From Paraburkholderia unamae (lineage in GTDB: Bacteria > Pseudomonadota > Gammaproteobacteria > Burkholderiales > Burkholderiaceae), in NCBI RefSeq assembly GCF_003268775.1, contig NZ_QLSU01000018.1, positions 62,001 through 126,000 of the forward strand: a DNA stretch of 64,000 nucleotides. Reading direction: 5' to 3'. Under the pieces are notes generated by a model. The model did no database searches, had not been told where the DNA came from, and saw only the letters and a list, made by a program, of their open reading frames with translations. Below, one piece after another: positions 34,473-44,232 of this stretch. Numbering within the stretch: the stretch's first letter is position 1; each line of letters opens with the position of its first letter. Position numbers and translations under genes: made by a program.

Positions 34473-35779
34473 ATCTCGCGACCGAAACCCGTCTGGACAC
34501 GGTTGAAGAGACACAAGCCGCGCCCGTCCAGGAGCGCAAGATCATCGTCGCGGCGGTGATCGGCAACCTGCTGGAGTTCTTCGACTTCACCGTCTACAGC
34601 TACTTCGCGCTCACGATCGGCCATCAGTTCTTTCCCGCCGACAGCCCCGTCACCTCGCTGCTGCTCGCCTTCGCGGTGTTCGCCGTGGGCTTCGTGATGC
34701 GCCCGCTCGGCGGCATCGTGCTCGGCCGCTATGCGGACCGCGCGGGCCGCAAGCCCGCGCTCACGCTCACGCTCACCATCCTGCTGATGGCGCTCGGCTC
34801 CGCCTCCATCGGACTTGCGCCGACCTACGCGCAAATCGGCATGGCCGCGCCGGTTCTGATCGTCGTGGCGCGCCTCGTGCAGGGCTTCGCGCAGGGCGGC
34901 GAGTTCGGCGCGGCCACGGCCACGCTGCTCGAAATGGGCGGCCAGGCAAGCCGCGGCTTTCGCGCGAGCTGGCAGCTTGCGAGCCAGGGCGCGGCGGCGC
35001 TGCTGGGCTCGGGCCTCGCCGCAAGCCTCGGCTTTCTGCTCTCCACCGAGACCATGCATAGCTGGGGCTGGCGCATTCCCTTCCTGCTCGGCACGCTGAT
35101 CGCGCCGGTCGGCATCTACCTGCGCAGGCACATTCGCGAGGAGCCGCCCGCGCAGCGCGCCGTGGCCGATCGCGACGACCCGAAGCGCGGCCTCTACGCG
35201 CGCAACTGGTTTCTCACGATATTCGCGATCATGGGCATGTCGGTGTCGACGTACGTGATGATGTACTACATGCCGACCTACTGTATTCAATACCTGGGAC
35301 TGCCACCCAAGATGTCGATGCTCGCGGGCGTGGCGTCGAGCACCATCTCGCTCGTGATGTGCCCGATCTACGGCGCGTGGTCCGACCGCATGGGCCGCCG
35401 CAAGCCGCTCACGGTGATCGGCCGCATCGCGCTCGTCGTGCTGCTGTATCCGGCGTTCTGGATCATGACGCACTTTCCTTCGCTGCCGGTCGTGCTCGCC
35501 GCGCTGATCGTGCTGATGCTCTGCTACACGATGGGCTCCGCACCGGCTTATGCGCTGATGCCGGAGAATTTTCCGAAGCATCTGCGTGCGGGCTACATGT
35601 CGAGCGCGTATGCGATCGCGGTTTCCGTGTTCGGCGGCACGGCGCAACTCGTGGCCGGGTGGCTCATTCAGGTAACGGGCAACAAGATGGCGCCCGCGTG
35701 GTACATGATTGGCTGCGTGCTGATTTCGCTCATCGCCGTTTCGATGTTCGAGGAAACCGGCAACAAGGCGATCGACTGA
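34469..35779 (+). CDS. MFS transporter, MHS family, coupled to M20D hydrolase
   Basis: A 436-residue MHS carrier with 12 predicted helices (GNLLEFFDFTVYSYFALTIG, GRYADRAGRKPALT, RLVQGFAQGGEFGAATATLLE). It is related in layout and sequence style to the transporter at 19347, also paired with an M20 enzyme. The ATGA overlap with the amidohydrolase indicates one uptake-and-hydrolysis unit. Substrate unknown. Confidence 0.9.
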   Translation: MNLATETRLDTVEETQAAPVQERKIIVAAVIGNLLEFFDFTVYSYFALTIGHQFFPADSPVTSLLLAFAVFAVGFVMRPLGGIVLGRYADRAGRKPALTLTLTILLMALGSASIGLAPTYAQIGMAAPVLIVVARLVQGFAQGGEFGAATATLLEMGGQASRGFRASWQLASQGAAALLGSGLAASLGFLLSTETMHSWGWRIPFLLGTLIAPVGIYLRRHIREEPPAQRAVADRDDPKRGLYARNWFLTIFAIMGMSVSTYVMMYYMPTYCIQYLGLPPKMSMLAGVASSTISLVMCPIYGAWSDRMGRRKPLTVIGRIALVVLLYPAFWIMTHFPSLPVVLAALIVLMLCYTMGSAPAYALMPENFPKHLRAGYMSSAYAIAVSVFGGTAQLVAGWLIQVTGNKMAPAWYMIGCVLISLIAVSMFEETGNKAID

Positions 35780-35812
35780 ACAGCGCGCGGCGGCAAAAGC
35801 GCACTTCAATAC

Positions 35813-35850
35813 GGGCGGGCGAACGCAGGTGGCGTTGCCCGCCCTTTTTT
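35813..35850 (+). terminator. Rho-independent terminator of the M20D-MHS operon
   Basis: Stem GGGCGGGC/GCCCGCCC extended by AACGC/GCGTT, followed by TTTTTT at 35845-35850. Confidence 0.92.
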
Positions 35851-35952
35851 CGCTTTCTTTGTCTCGGGGCGGTTTGTCCCTGGTGGCTGTCTCGCAGGAC
35901 GCTCGTCGCGGCCGTCGCCGGGGCCTTGCACAATGGCGCCGCGCCGCCTATA

Positions 35953-35973
35953 TTGGTTGCGACACGCAACCAA
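35953..35973. promoter_or_regulatory. MarR-type operator before the MarR-GNAT gene
   Basis: A perfect 9-bp inverted repeat TTGGTTGCG-N3-CGCAACCAA, ending 27 nt before the ATG. The size and symmetry fit a MarR dimer and suggest autoregulation. Confidence 0.8.
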
Positions 35974-36000
35974 ACTGCACCACACCGCATGGAGACGGCC

Positions 36001-36987
36001 ATGGATTTCGTGGAAATGCCGGCGCAACCGCGCGAAACGACCATCCTCGAGCTGCGCGAATTCTCGCGGCGGCTCGTGCGCGAACTCGGCTTCATGCGCA
36101 CGACGCTCGCCGACAGCGATCTCGCGCCCTCCGCCGTGCACGCCATCATCGAGATCGGCGCGCGCCCCGGCATCAACGCCAAGGCGCTCGGCGAGATCCT
36201 GCGGCTCGACAAGTCGAACACGAGCCGCCAGGTCGCGCGACTCGAAGCGGCCGGCCTCGTCAAGCGCAAGGCCGCCGACGATGCGCGCTCCACCGAGCTT
36301 CACCTGAGCGCGGCGGGCCAGAAGCTGCGCACGAAAATCGACCGCTTCGCGACCGACCAGGTTTCCGGCGCGCTGCGCCGGCTCGTTCCCGCCGATCAGC
36401 AGACCCTCGTGCGCGCGCTCGCGCTTTACGCCGACGCCCTGGCGCACGACAACCCGAATGTGGCCAGCACCGCCGCGCAAAGTGCGGGCGTGCAGATCGT
36501 GGAAGGCTACCGCCCCGGCTGCATCGGCGACGTCGCGAGCCTGCACGCGCGCTTCTACGCCGCGAACTGGGGCTTCGGCGCGTACTTCGAGAAGAAGGTC
36601 GCGACCGAACTCGCCGCGTTCGCCAACGATCTGCCGGCCGAAGGCCGGGCACTGTGGCTCGCCGTGGAACGCGAGCGCACGCTGGCGTCGCTCGCCATCG
36701 ACGGGCACGGCGGCGACGCCACGGCCAGCGCGCACCTGCGCTGGTTCATCGTCGACGACGCGTTACGCGGCAGCGGCATCGGCCGGCAGTTGATGGAAAG
36801 CGCGATGCGCTTCGTCGACGCGCACTACGCGCAGACCTACCTCTGGACGTTCAAGGGCCTCGACGCCGCGCGCCACCTGTATGAATCGTTCGGCTTCCGG
36901 CTCGCCGAGGAGTGCGAAGGCGACCAGTGGGGCACGCCAGTGGTCGAGCAACGTTTCGTGCGCCTCGCGGGCGGCGCGGCGTCATAG
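36001..36987 (+). CDS. MarR-family regulator fused to a GNAT acetyltransferase
   Basis: A 328-residue fusion. The N-terminal MarR winged helix covers about residues 15-145 (PGINAKALGEILRLDKSNTS, RQVARLEAAGLVKRKA and the wing DDARSTELHLSAAG). The C-terminal GNAT domain covers about 160-320 with the acetyl-CoA loop VDDALRGSGIGRQLM and HLYESFGFRL. The start at 36001 is preceded by GGAGA at 5 nt. A perfect inverted repeat just upstream suggests autoregulation. The acetylation target is unknown. It overlaps the end of the lactonase gene by 6 bp (convergent). Confidence 0.92.
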   Translation: MDFVEMPAQPRETTILELREFSRRLVRELGFMRTTLADSDLAPSAVHAIIEIGARPGINAKALGEILRLDKSNTSRQVARLEAAGLVKRKAADDARSTELHLSAAGQKLRTKIDRFATDQVSGALRRLVPADQQTLVRALALYADALAHDNPNVASTAAQSAGVQIVEGYRPGCIGDVASLHARFYAANWGFGAYFEKKVATELAAFANDLPAEGRALWLAVERERTLASLAIDGHGGDATASAHLRWFIVDDALRGSGIGRQLMESAMRFVDAHYAQTYLWTFKGLDAARHLYESFGFRLAEECEGDQWGTPVVEQRFVRLAGGAAS

Positions 36988-37854
36988 CGCGACCTTGCAG
37001 CGTGCCTGAACCTGCCCGGCCACCGGCGAGCGGAACGTGAACAGACCGCCCGCCTGCGGCTGCTGTTGCCGCTCGACGGCATCGAGCCCCTTCCACGCCG
37101 TCGTCACATACACCGTGCGCAGATCGTCGCCGCCGAACGCGAGCTTCGTGATGTTCGCGCACGGAAAGCGCACCTCGGCCACGTGCTCGCCCTCGGGCGA
37201 GTAGCGCTCGATGCGCCAGCCGCCGAACAGCGCGATCCACACGAAGCCGTCGGCGTCCACGGCCAGGCCGTCCGGGTGGCCCTCGCCCGCAATCGCGGCG
37301 AACACGCGCTTGCGCGAGAGCGTGCCATCCTCGGCCACATCGAATGCGTACACCACGCGGCGCACCGTGTCGTTGTGATAGAGCGTGCGGCCGTCCGGGC
37401 TCATGGCCGGTCCGTTGGTGATCACGTAGTCGCTGTCCTGCGTGCTCAGCGCGCCGTTTTCATCCACGCGATACAGCGTGCCGCTCGACGCCTGCTCCGC
37501 GTCGTCCATCGAGCCGAACCACAGGCGGCCGCGCGCATCGACGAAACCGTCGTTGAGCCGGTTGCCGGGCAGATGCGCTTCGATGTCCATCAGCTTGCCA
37601 AATTGACCGCTCGCGGCATCGAAGCGATACAGGCCGTCGGGCAGGCCGCACACGAAAGCCTGCCCGCCAAGCGGCGCAAGGAAGCCGGGTTGGTCAGGCG
37701 CCTGCCATGACCGGTGCTCGCCGGTCTGCGCCGCGAGGCGATGAATGCGGCGCCCCTTGATATCGACGAAATAGAGCGCGTTTTCCGCGGCCTGCCAGAG
37801 CGGCCCCTCGCCAAGCTCGGCGCCCACTGGCCAGATGCATGAGGGTGTCGGCAT
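36982..37854 (-). CDS. xylC: SMP-30/gluconolactonase family sugar lactonase, probable xylonolactonase
   Basis: A 290-residue six-bladed propeller lactonase. Metal ligands of the family are recognisable: Glu in GAELGEGPLW, Asn in NRLNDGFVDARG and ITNGPAMSPDG, and Asp in GHPDGLAVDADG. It follows the SDR enzyme, so it most likely hydrolyses the lactone that enzyme forms (D-xylonolactone). The ATG at 37854 is spaced 6 nt after GGGGA; an ATG at 37860 overlapping the upstream stop is possible. Last gene of the xyloside operon. Confidence 0.82.
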   Translation of the reverse strand: MPTPSCIWPVGAELGEGPLWQAAENALYFVDIKGRRIHRLAAQTGEHRSWQAPDQPGFLAPLGGQAFVCGLPDGLYRFDAASGQFGKLMDIEAHLPGNRLNDGFVDARGRLWFGSMDDAEQASSGTLYRVDENGALSTQDSDYVITNGPAMSPDGRTLYHNDTVRRVVYAFDVAEDGTLSRKRVFAAIAGEGHPDGLAVDADGFVWIALFGGWRIERYSPEGEHVAEVRFPCANITKLAFGGDDLRTVYVTTAWKGLDAVERQQQPQAGGLFTFRSPVAGQVQARCKVAL

Positions 37855-37856
37855 GC

Positions 37857-38624
37857 TCATTCCCCGTACGTGCCCGCGTCGACGTAATAGTCGCGGCCCG
37901 AGCAGCGCGAGGCATCGTCGGATGCGAGAAAGAGCGCCATGCGCGCGACGTGCCCGGGCTCGATGCGCTGTTGCAGACATTGACTCGCCACGACCCGAGC
38001 TTCGCTTTCGGGCGTTTGCCACATGTTCATCTGCCGCGCCGTTTTCACGGCGCCCGGAATGATGCAGTTCACGCGGATACCTTCGCCGCCCAGATCGCGC
38101 GCCAGGCCGCGCGTGAGCCCCTCGATACCGGCTTTCGCCGTCAAATAGAGCGCGAGATTCGGCAGCGCGACGTGCCACGACACTGAGCCGAAGTTCAGGA
38201 TCACGCCGCGCCCCGCCTCGCGCATGCCGCGCGCCACCGCCTGCGCGCAGAAGAACTGATGCCGCAGGTTCACGGCGATGCGGGCGTCCCAATAGCTCGC
38301 GCCAAGCGCGCCGACTTCGTGGCGGTCGTCGTTGCCGGCGTTGTTCACGAGCACGTCGACCGGCCCCACGGCATCGACGATCGCGGCGAACGTGCTTTCG
38401 ATCTCATCGACATTGCACAGATCGCAGCGCCGGAAGACCGGCGGATATTTCGCATGACGTAGCGATTCCTGCAACGCGAGCGAGTCGTGCTCGGCCACGT
38501 CGAGAAAGAACACGCGCGCGCCCTGCTGCGCGAACGCCTCGACGATCGCAGCGCCGATACCGCTGCCGCCGCCGGTCACGACGATCGTTTTGTCCGAGAG
38601 ACTCGGATAGATTGCATACGACAT
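37857..38624 (-). CDS. xylB: SDR sugar dehydrogenase, probable D-xylose 1-dehydrogenase
   Basis: A 255-residue classical SDR: VTGGGSGIG (residues 17-25), NNAG, catalytic Ser in GSVSW and YLTAK (Tyr-x3-Lys). The start MSYAIYPSLSDK and the segments FRRCDL, VLVNNAGNDDRHEVG and VNLRHQFFCAQAVA resemble Caulobacter XylB as I recall it, which oxidises D-xylose to xylonolactone with NAD+. ATG 38624 has GGAAG 5 nt upstream. Its place between a GH3 glycosidase and a lactonase supports a pentose role; L-arabinose is the main alternative. Confidence 0.82.
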   Translation of the reverse strand: MSYAIYPSLSDKTIVVTGGGSGIGAAIVEAFAQQGARVFFLDVAEHDSLALQESLRHAKYPPVFRRCDLCNVDEIESTFAAIVDAVGPVDVLVNNAGNDDRHEVGALGASYWDARIAVNLRHQFFCAQAVARGMREAGRGVILNFGSVSWHVALPNLALYLTAKAGIEGLTRGLARDLGGEGIRVNCIIPGAVKTARQMNMWQTPESEARVVASQCLQQRIEPGHVARMALFLASDDASRCSGRDYYVDAGTYGE

Positions 38625-38713
38625 CTGATCTTCCACCTATTACGATTCAATCCCCACACAGGCGCCGCCCATCGTGCCTCGCTCACGGCGCCCGCCCTTC
38701 CCCCTGCCGCCGC

Positions 38714-41119
38714 TCACGCCTCAACGCGCACCTCGCTCACCATGCGCCAGTCGCGCGGAAGCGTTCGCAGCGCATTGCCCTCGACCGACACCGTGCCGGT
38801 CAGATGAATGTCGCGGCTCGAACTGCCTACCATCAGATCGAAGTCGCCCGGTTCGACAATGCGTTCGCCGCGTCCATCGGTGAAATTGAGCATGTCGACG
38901 GGCAGTGTCACGCGCACTCGCGCCGACGCGCCCGCCGCGAGCGGCACGCGGGCAAACGCCTTCAGTTCGCGCACGGGCCGCGCCGACGACGCAAGCTGAT
39001 CGCGCACATAAACCTGCACGACCTCGGTGCCTTCGCGCGGGCCAATGTTTTCGAGCGTGAAGCTCAGTTCAATCGTGCCGTTTTCTATCGGCACTGCGCG
39101 CCGCGCGAGCGCCAGTTCGCTGTAGCGAAACCGCGTGTAGCCGAGGCCAAAGCCGAACGGATAACGGCAACCGAAGTGATAGGCAACGGGCGTGCCGGCG
39201 CTCTTGAGCCGATGGTTGTAGACATACGGCACGGCCCCGGCGCTCTTCGGCACGGAAAGCGGCAAACGGCCGCTGAAATTGGCGCGGCCCGTGAGCAGAT
39301 CGGCCAGTGCCTCGGCGCCGCGCTCGCCGGGCGCGAACGCCATGATCTGCGCGGCGATGCGTTCTTCGAGACCGCCCAGGTTGTACGGGCGGCCGCCCGT
39401 CATCACGACCACCGTGGGCGTGCCGCTTTCCACCACGGCCGCAAGCAGCGCCTGCTGCACGCCCGGCAGATCGAGGCTGTCGGTGTCCGAGCCCTCGCCC
39501 ACCGTGCCGGACTGAAACAGGCCCGCGAGATCGCCCACGAACACGATCGCCACGCCCGCCTGCCGCGCCGCCTCGACCGCGCCTGCAATTCCTTCGGTAT
39601 CCTTGCTGATCAGTTCGTCGCGACACGTGTTGCCGCTCGTCTCCAGCGATACATCGCCGGGGAACACCGGCGCGCCCGCGCGCCGCTCCTTGATGATGTC
39701 GCAACCTTTGGCATGCAGCACACGCTCGTGACCGAGCCGCGCGTGCAGCGCACGCAAGGGCGTGAGCATTGTCGCGGTGGACGGCTCGCCGCTGTTGATC
39801 AAATGCACGGGGAAGCTGTAGCCCGCGAGCAGCGCAAGCGGATCATCGGCGGTCGGGCCGATCACGGCGATTTTCTCCGCGCCGTTCTCGTTCAAAGGCA
39901 GCACGCCGCCTTCGTTGCGCAGCAGCACCGCCGATTCGAGCGCGACCCGGTACGCGGTATCGCTCGCCGCCACGCCCTTCACGTCCACACGCTCGGGATC
40001 GACATACGGATTGTCGAACAGGCCGAGGCGGAATTTCATGCCAAGCACGCGCGCCACGGCCGCGTCGATCGTCGATTCGGCAATCTCTGCGCGCGCCAGC
40101 GCCTCTTTCAGGTGCACCGCGCATTCGTGCCCCGGCAATTCGACGTCGAGCCCCGAATTGAACGCGAGCGCCGCTGCCGATGCGCTGTCGCGCGCCACCG
40201 CGTGATGGCTGAACAACAGATCCACACCCGCATAGTCGGCGACGACGAGTCCGTCGAAACCCCACTTCTCGCGCAGCGTGTCATGGAGCAGCGCGCGGTT
40301 GCCGTGGCAGGGCACGCCGTCGATGTCGTGATACGCGGGCATGACCGACCCCGCGTTCGCCAGCTTCACCGCCATCTCGAACGGCAGCATGAACACGTCG
40401 TTGAGTTCGCGCGGGCCGACGTGCACGGGCGCATGATTGCGGCCGCCTTCGCTCGCAGAGTGGCCGACGAAATGCTTGAGCGTCGCGAGCACGTCGCGCC
40501 GCTCGCCTTGCAGACCCCGCACGTAATGACACGCGAGCACGCCAACCAGATACGGGTCCTCGCCGAGCGTTTCCTCGGTGCGGCCCCAGCGCGGGTCGCG
40601 CGACACATCGAGCACCGGCGCGAGCCCTTGATGGCAACCGATCGAGCGCGCCTGCTCGCCGATGATGCGCCCGACCTCGCCCACCAGATCCGCATTCCAG
40701 GTGGCCCCATAGTTGAGCGGCGACGGGAACAGCGTGGCGTCCTTGATCATGAGGCCCACGAGGCATTCCTCGTGCGACATCACCGGAATGCCCAGGCGCG
40801 TGTCTTCGACCATCTTGCGCTGCAACGCGTTGAGCGCGCGCACGCCTTCTTTCGGGTCCACCGTGTGCGTGCCGAGCGGGCGCGTGATCTGCCCGAGGCC
40901 GTGGCGCAGGATCTCGTCGACGGTGATTTCATTGGCGCTGCGCGCGAAGTCGATGCTGCGCGCCTTGTGTTCGCCATCGGCCGAGAGTTTGAGCCACGCG
41001 GCGTGAAGCTGCGCGATTTTTTCGTCCAGCGTCATGCGCGCCATCAGATCGGCAACGCGCGCCTGCACGGACGCCGCGGGATTGCGGTAAAGCGGACCTT
41101 CACTTTGGCGAAGCAACAT
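38714..41119 (-). CDS. GH3 beta-glycosidase (beta-glucosidase/beta-xylosidase)
   Basis: An 801-residue family 3 glycoside hydrolase with the full layout: (alpha/beta)8 domain with HFVGHSASEGGRNHAPVHVG and the nucleophile D295 in VVADYAG, a second alpha/beta domain (EKIAVIGPTADDPLALLAGY, GTVGEGSDTDSLDLPG), and a C-terminal fibronectin-III-like domain (GPREGTEVVQVYVRDQ). No signal peptide is seen, so it should act in the cytoplasm on imported oligosaccharides. ATG 41119 follows AGGAG at 6 nt. Given xylB-xylC downstream, xylo-oligosaccharides are a likely substrate. Confidence 0.92.
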   Translation of the reverse strand: MLLRQSEGPLYRNPAASVQARVADLMARMTLDEKIAQLHAAWLKLSADGEHKARSIDFARSANEITVDEILRHGLGQITRPLGTHTVDPKEGVRALNALQRKMVEDTRLGIPVMSHEECLVGLMIKDATLFPSPLNYGATWNADLVGEVGRIIGEQARSIGCHQGLAPVLDVSRDPRWGRTEETLGEDPYLVGVLACHYVRGLQGERRDVLATLKHFVGHSASEGGRNHAPVHVGPRELNDVFMLPFEMAVKLANAGSVMPAYHDIDGVPCHGNRALLHDTLREKWGFDGLVVADYAGVDLLFSHHAVARDSASAAALAFNSGLDVELPGHECAVHLKEALARAEIAESTIDAAVARVLGMKFRLGLFDNPYVDPERVDVKGVAASDTAYRVALESAVLLRNEGGVLPLNENGAEKIAVIGPTADDPLALLAGYSFPVHLINSGEPSTATMLTPLRALHARLGHERVLHAKGCDIIKERRAGAPVFPGDVSLETSGNTCRDELISKDTEGIAGAVEAARQAGVAIVFVGDLAGLFQSGTVGEGSDTDSLDLPGVQQALLAAVVESGTPTVVVMTGGRPYNLGGLEERIAAQIMAFAPGERGAEALADLLTGRANFSGRLPLSVPKSAGAVPYVYNHRLKSAGTPVAYHFGCRYPFGFGLGYTRFRYSELALARRAVPIENGTIELSFTLENIGPREGTEVVQVYVRDQLASSARPVRELKAFARVPLAAGASARVRVTLPVDMLNFTDGRGERIVEPGDFDLMVGSSSRDIHLTGTVSVEGNALRTLPRDWRMVSEVRVEA

Positions 41120-41142
41120 CGGTAACTCCTGTATGGGCCCTG

Positions 41143-41174
41143 TTATACGAATTTCATACTGCTTATAAAATTTC
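41143..41174. promoter_or_regulatory. Imperfect direct repeat before the GH3 gene
   Basis: TTATACGAATTTC (41143-41155) and TTATAAAATTTC (41163-41174) are imperfect direct repeats about 20 bp apart in an AT-rich spot within the 108-bp gap after the ABC ATPase gene. They could mark an internal promoter or activator site. Confidence 0.4.
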
Positions 41175-41227
41175 GTCATCCTTCTTATTGACCGAACGCC
41201 GACGCAACGCGCGCGAAGCGATACCGG

Positions 41228-42358
<1,131 letters not shown>

Positions 42359-42388
42359 AGCTCGTATCGTGTCCGCGGTTAAACTGGG

Positions 42389-43252
42389 TCAGCCCTTCAG
42401 CGAGCCGGCCATCATGCCCTTGATCAGGCGTTCCTGGCCGAATGCATAGGCGACGATGAGCGGCAGCGACGTCATCGTCACGACCGCCAGCATCGCCGGA
42501 ATGTTCGACGAGTACTGCCCCTGGAAGTCCCACACGGCAAGCGGCAGCGTGCGATGCGCGGGCGTGGAGGTGAGCATGTACGCGAAGATGAACTCGTTCC
42601 ACAGCGCAATGCCGTTGTAGATCGCGACCGTTGCGAGCCCCGGCGTGGAGAGCGGAAAGAAAATGCGCCAGAAAATCCTGAACGGCCCGCACCCGTCCAG
42701 TTGCGCCGCCTCCTCCAGCTCGCGCGGAATCTGGCGCATGAACCCGGTCAGGATGAAGATCGAGATCGGCAGGCTCAGCGCCACATACGGCCCGAGCAAC
42801 GCGAACTGCGTGTCGTAAAGCCCGAGGTTGCGCGTGAGCAGATAGATCGGCACGAGCGTGGCGTGCAGCGGCACGATCATGCCCGCAATCACGAGACCGA
42901 ACAGCAGCCGGTTCAATCGAAAGCGCATGCGCGCGAAGACGTACGCGGCCATGGCGCTCAGCACGACGATCAGCAGGACCGAGATGCCGACGATAAACAC
43001 GCTGTTGCCGAAATACGTGAAGAACGGGCCGCGCAGCACGTCGAGGTAGTTGCCGAAATACACATGTACCGGCAACGCCCATACCGGCGCGGAGAAGGTT
43101 TCCTCCTGCGTTTTCAGGCTCGTCACCACGACGAACAGGAACGGCAGCGTGGTCACGGCCAGCCAGATCAGCGCGAGCAGCGGCACGCCGATACGCATGC
43201 GTGGAACGCGCAGAAGGCGCGGCAAGCGGGGGCGAAAGGTGGCGCTCGACAT
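42389..43252 (-). CDS. Sugar ABC transporter permease (MalG type)
   Basis: A 287-residue permease with six predicted helices and the EAA loop EEAAQLDGCGPFRIFWRIFF, which contacts the ATPase. It is the second permease of the pair; the other ends 2 bp before its start. Part of the xyloside import operon. Confidence 0.94.
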   Translation of the reverse strand: MSSATFRPRLPRLLRVPRMRIGVPLLALIWLAVTTLPFLFVVVTSLKTQEETFSAPVWALPVHVYFGNYLDVLRGPFFTYFGNSVFIVGISVLLIVVLSAMAAYVFARMRFRLNRLLFGLVIAGMIVPLHATLVPIYLLTRNLGLYDTQFALLGPYVALSLPISIFILTGFMRQIPRELEEAAQLDGCGPFRIFWRIFFPLSTPGLATVAIYNGIALWNEFIFAYMLTSTPAHRTLPLAVWDFQGQYSSNIPAMLAVVTMTSLPLIVAYAFGQERLIKGMMAGSLKG

Positions 43253-43254
43253 GC

Positions 43255-44172
43255 TCAGACTTCCGTTTCGTAACGACGCGTGAAGCGCAACGCGATAGCG
43301 GCGACCAGCGAGACGATGAGGAACATCGCGGAGCCGATCGTGCTGCCATAACCCAACTGGAACGAACTGAACACGGTACGGTACATATACGTCGCCATCA
43401 GTTCCGACGAGCCCTCGGGGCCGCCTCCCGTCATCACGTAGATCAGGTCGAAATAGCGCAGCGAGCCGAGCACCGAAAGCAGCACCGCCGTGCGGATCGC
43501 GTCTTGCAGATGCGGGAGCTTGATGCGCCAGAAGATCGTCCATTCGGACGCGCCGTCGAGCAGCGCCGCCTCGCGGATTTCCGCCGACATCGACGAAAGG
43601 CCCGCGAGAAACAGGATCATGTAGAACGGCACGTTCTGCCAGCAGATCACCGCGATCGTCGAAGCCAGCGAGAAGCGCGTGTCGCCCAGCCAGTCCTGCG
43701 CGAGCGAGTCGAGCCCGACGGCATGCAATGCCACGTTCAGGGGTCCGAAGTTCGGATCGTAGACGTTCTTGAACAGCACGCCGATCGCCACGCTCGACAT
43801 CAGCAGAGGCAGGAAATACAGGATCTTCAACAGGCGCGAGCCGCGCCCGGCCTTCTCCAGCAACACGGCAAGCGCGAGCGCGATCGGCAGCTCGAACACG
43901 ATCGAGGCGAGCGCGAGCAGCACGTTGTTCCAGAGCGAATGCCAGAACACCGTGTCGCGCGCAAGCTGCGCCCAGTTGGCGAGGCCCACGAAGCGCGAGT
44001 GCGTGCCAAGCCCAGTCCAGTCGACTAGCGAGAGCTTCAGGCTGGAAAGCAGCGGATACAGCAGAAAGATCGCCAGCAGCACGACAGCCGGCGCGAGAAA
44101 GACCGTAATGACCAGCCATTGCGACGAGATACGCGTTCGCTCGGCAGGCGCGGCGGAAATGGCGATGTTCAC
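43255..44172 (-). CDS. Sugar ABC transporter permease (MalF type)
   Basis: A 305-residue permease with six predicted helices; the first follows a short polar N-terminus. EAA loop EIREAALLDGASEWTIFWRI near residue 195. It lies 60 bp after the SBP gene and forms the membrane channel with the next permease. Confidence 0.94.
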   Translation of the reverse strand: MNIAISAAPAERTRISSQWLVITVFLAPAVVLLAIFLLYPLLSSLKLSLVDWTGLGTHSRFVGLANWAQLARDTVFWHSLWNNVLLALASIVFELPIALALAVLLEKAGRGSRLLKILYFLPLLMSSVAIGVLFKNVYDPNFGPLNVALHAVGLDSLAQDWLGDTRFSLASTIAVICWQNVPFYMILFLAGLSSMSAEIREAALLDGASEWTIFWRIKLPHLQDAIRTAVLLSVLGSLRYFDLIYVMTGGGPEGSSELMATYMYRTVFSSFQLGYGSTIGSAMFLIVSLVAAIALRFTRRYETEV

Positions 44173-44232
44173 GGATCGTATGGTCCGGCGCGCGTCGCTC
44201 GACGCGCGCCAAACTCCTCTTCGGACGATGAG

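Noticed and set aside
38612..41125. An 837-codon open frame on the + strand opposite the GH3 gene
   Set aside because: Antisense shadow of the GH3 gene, whose strand shows catalytic motifs and a proper start; the + frame has shadow-like composition.
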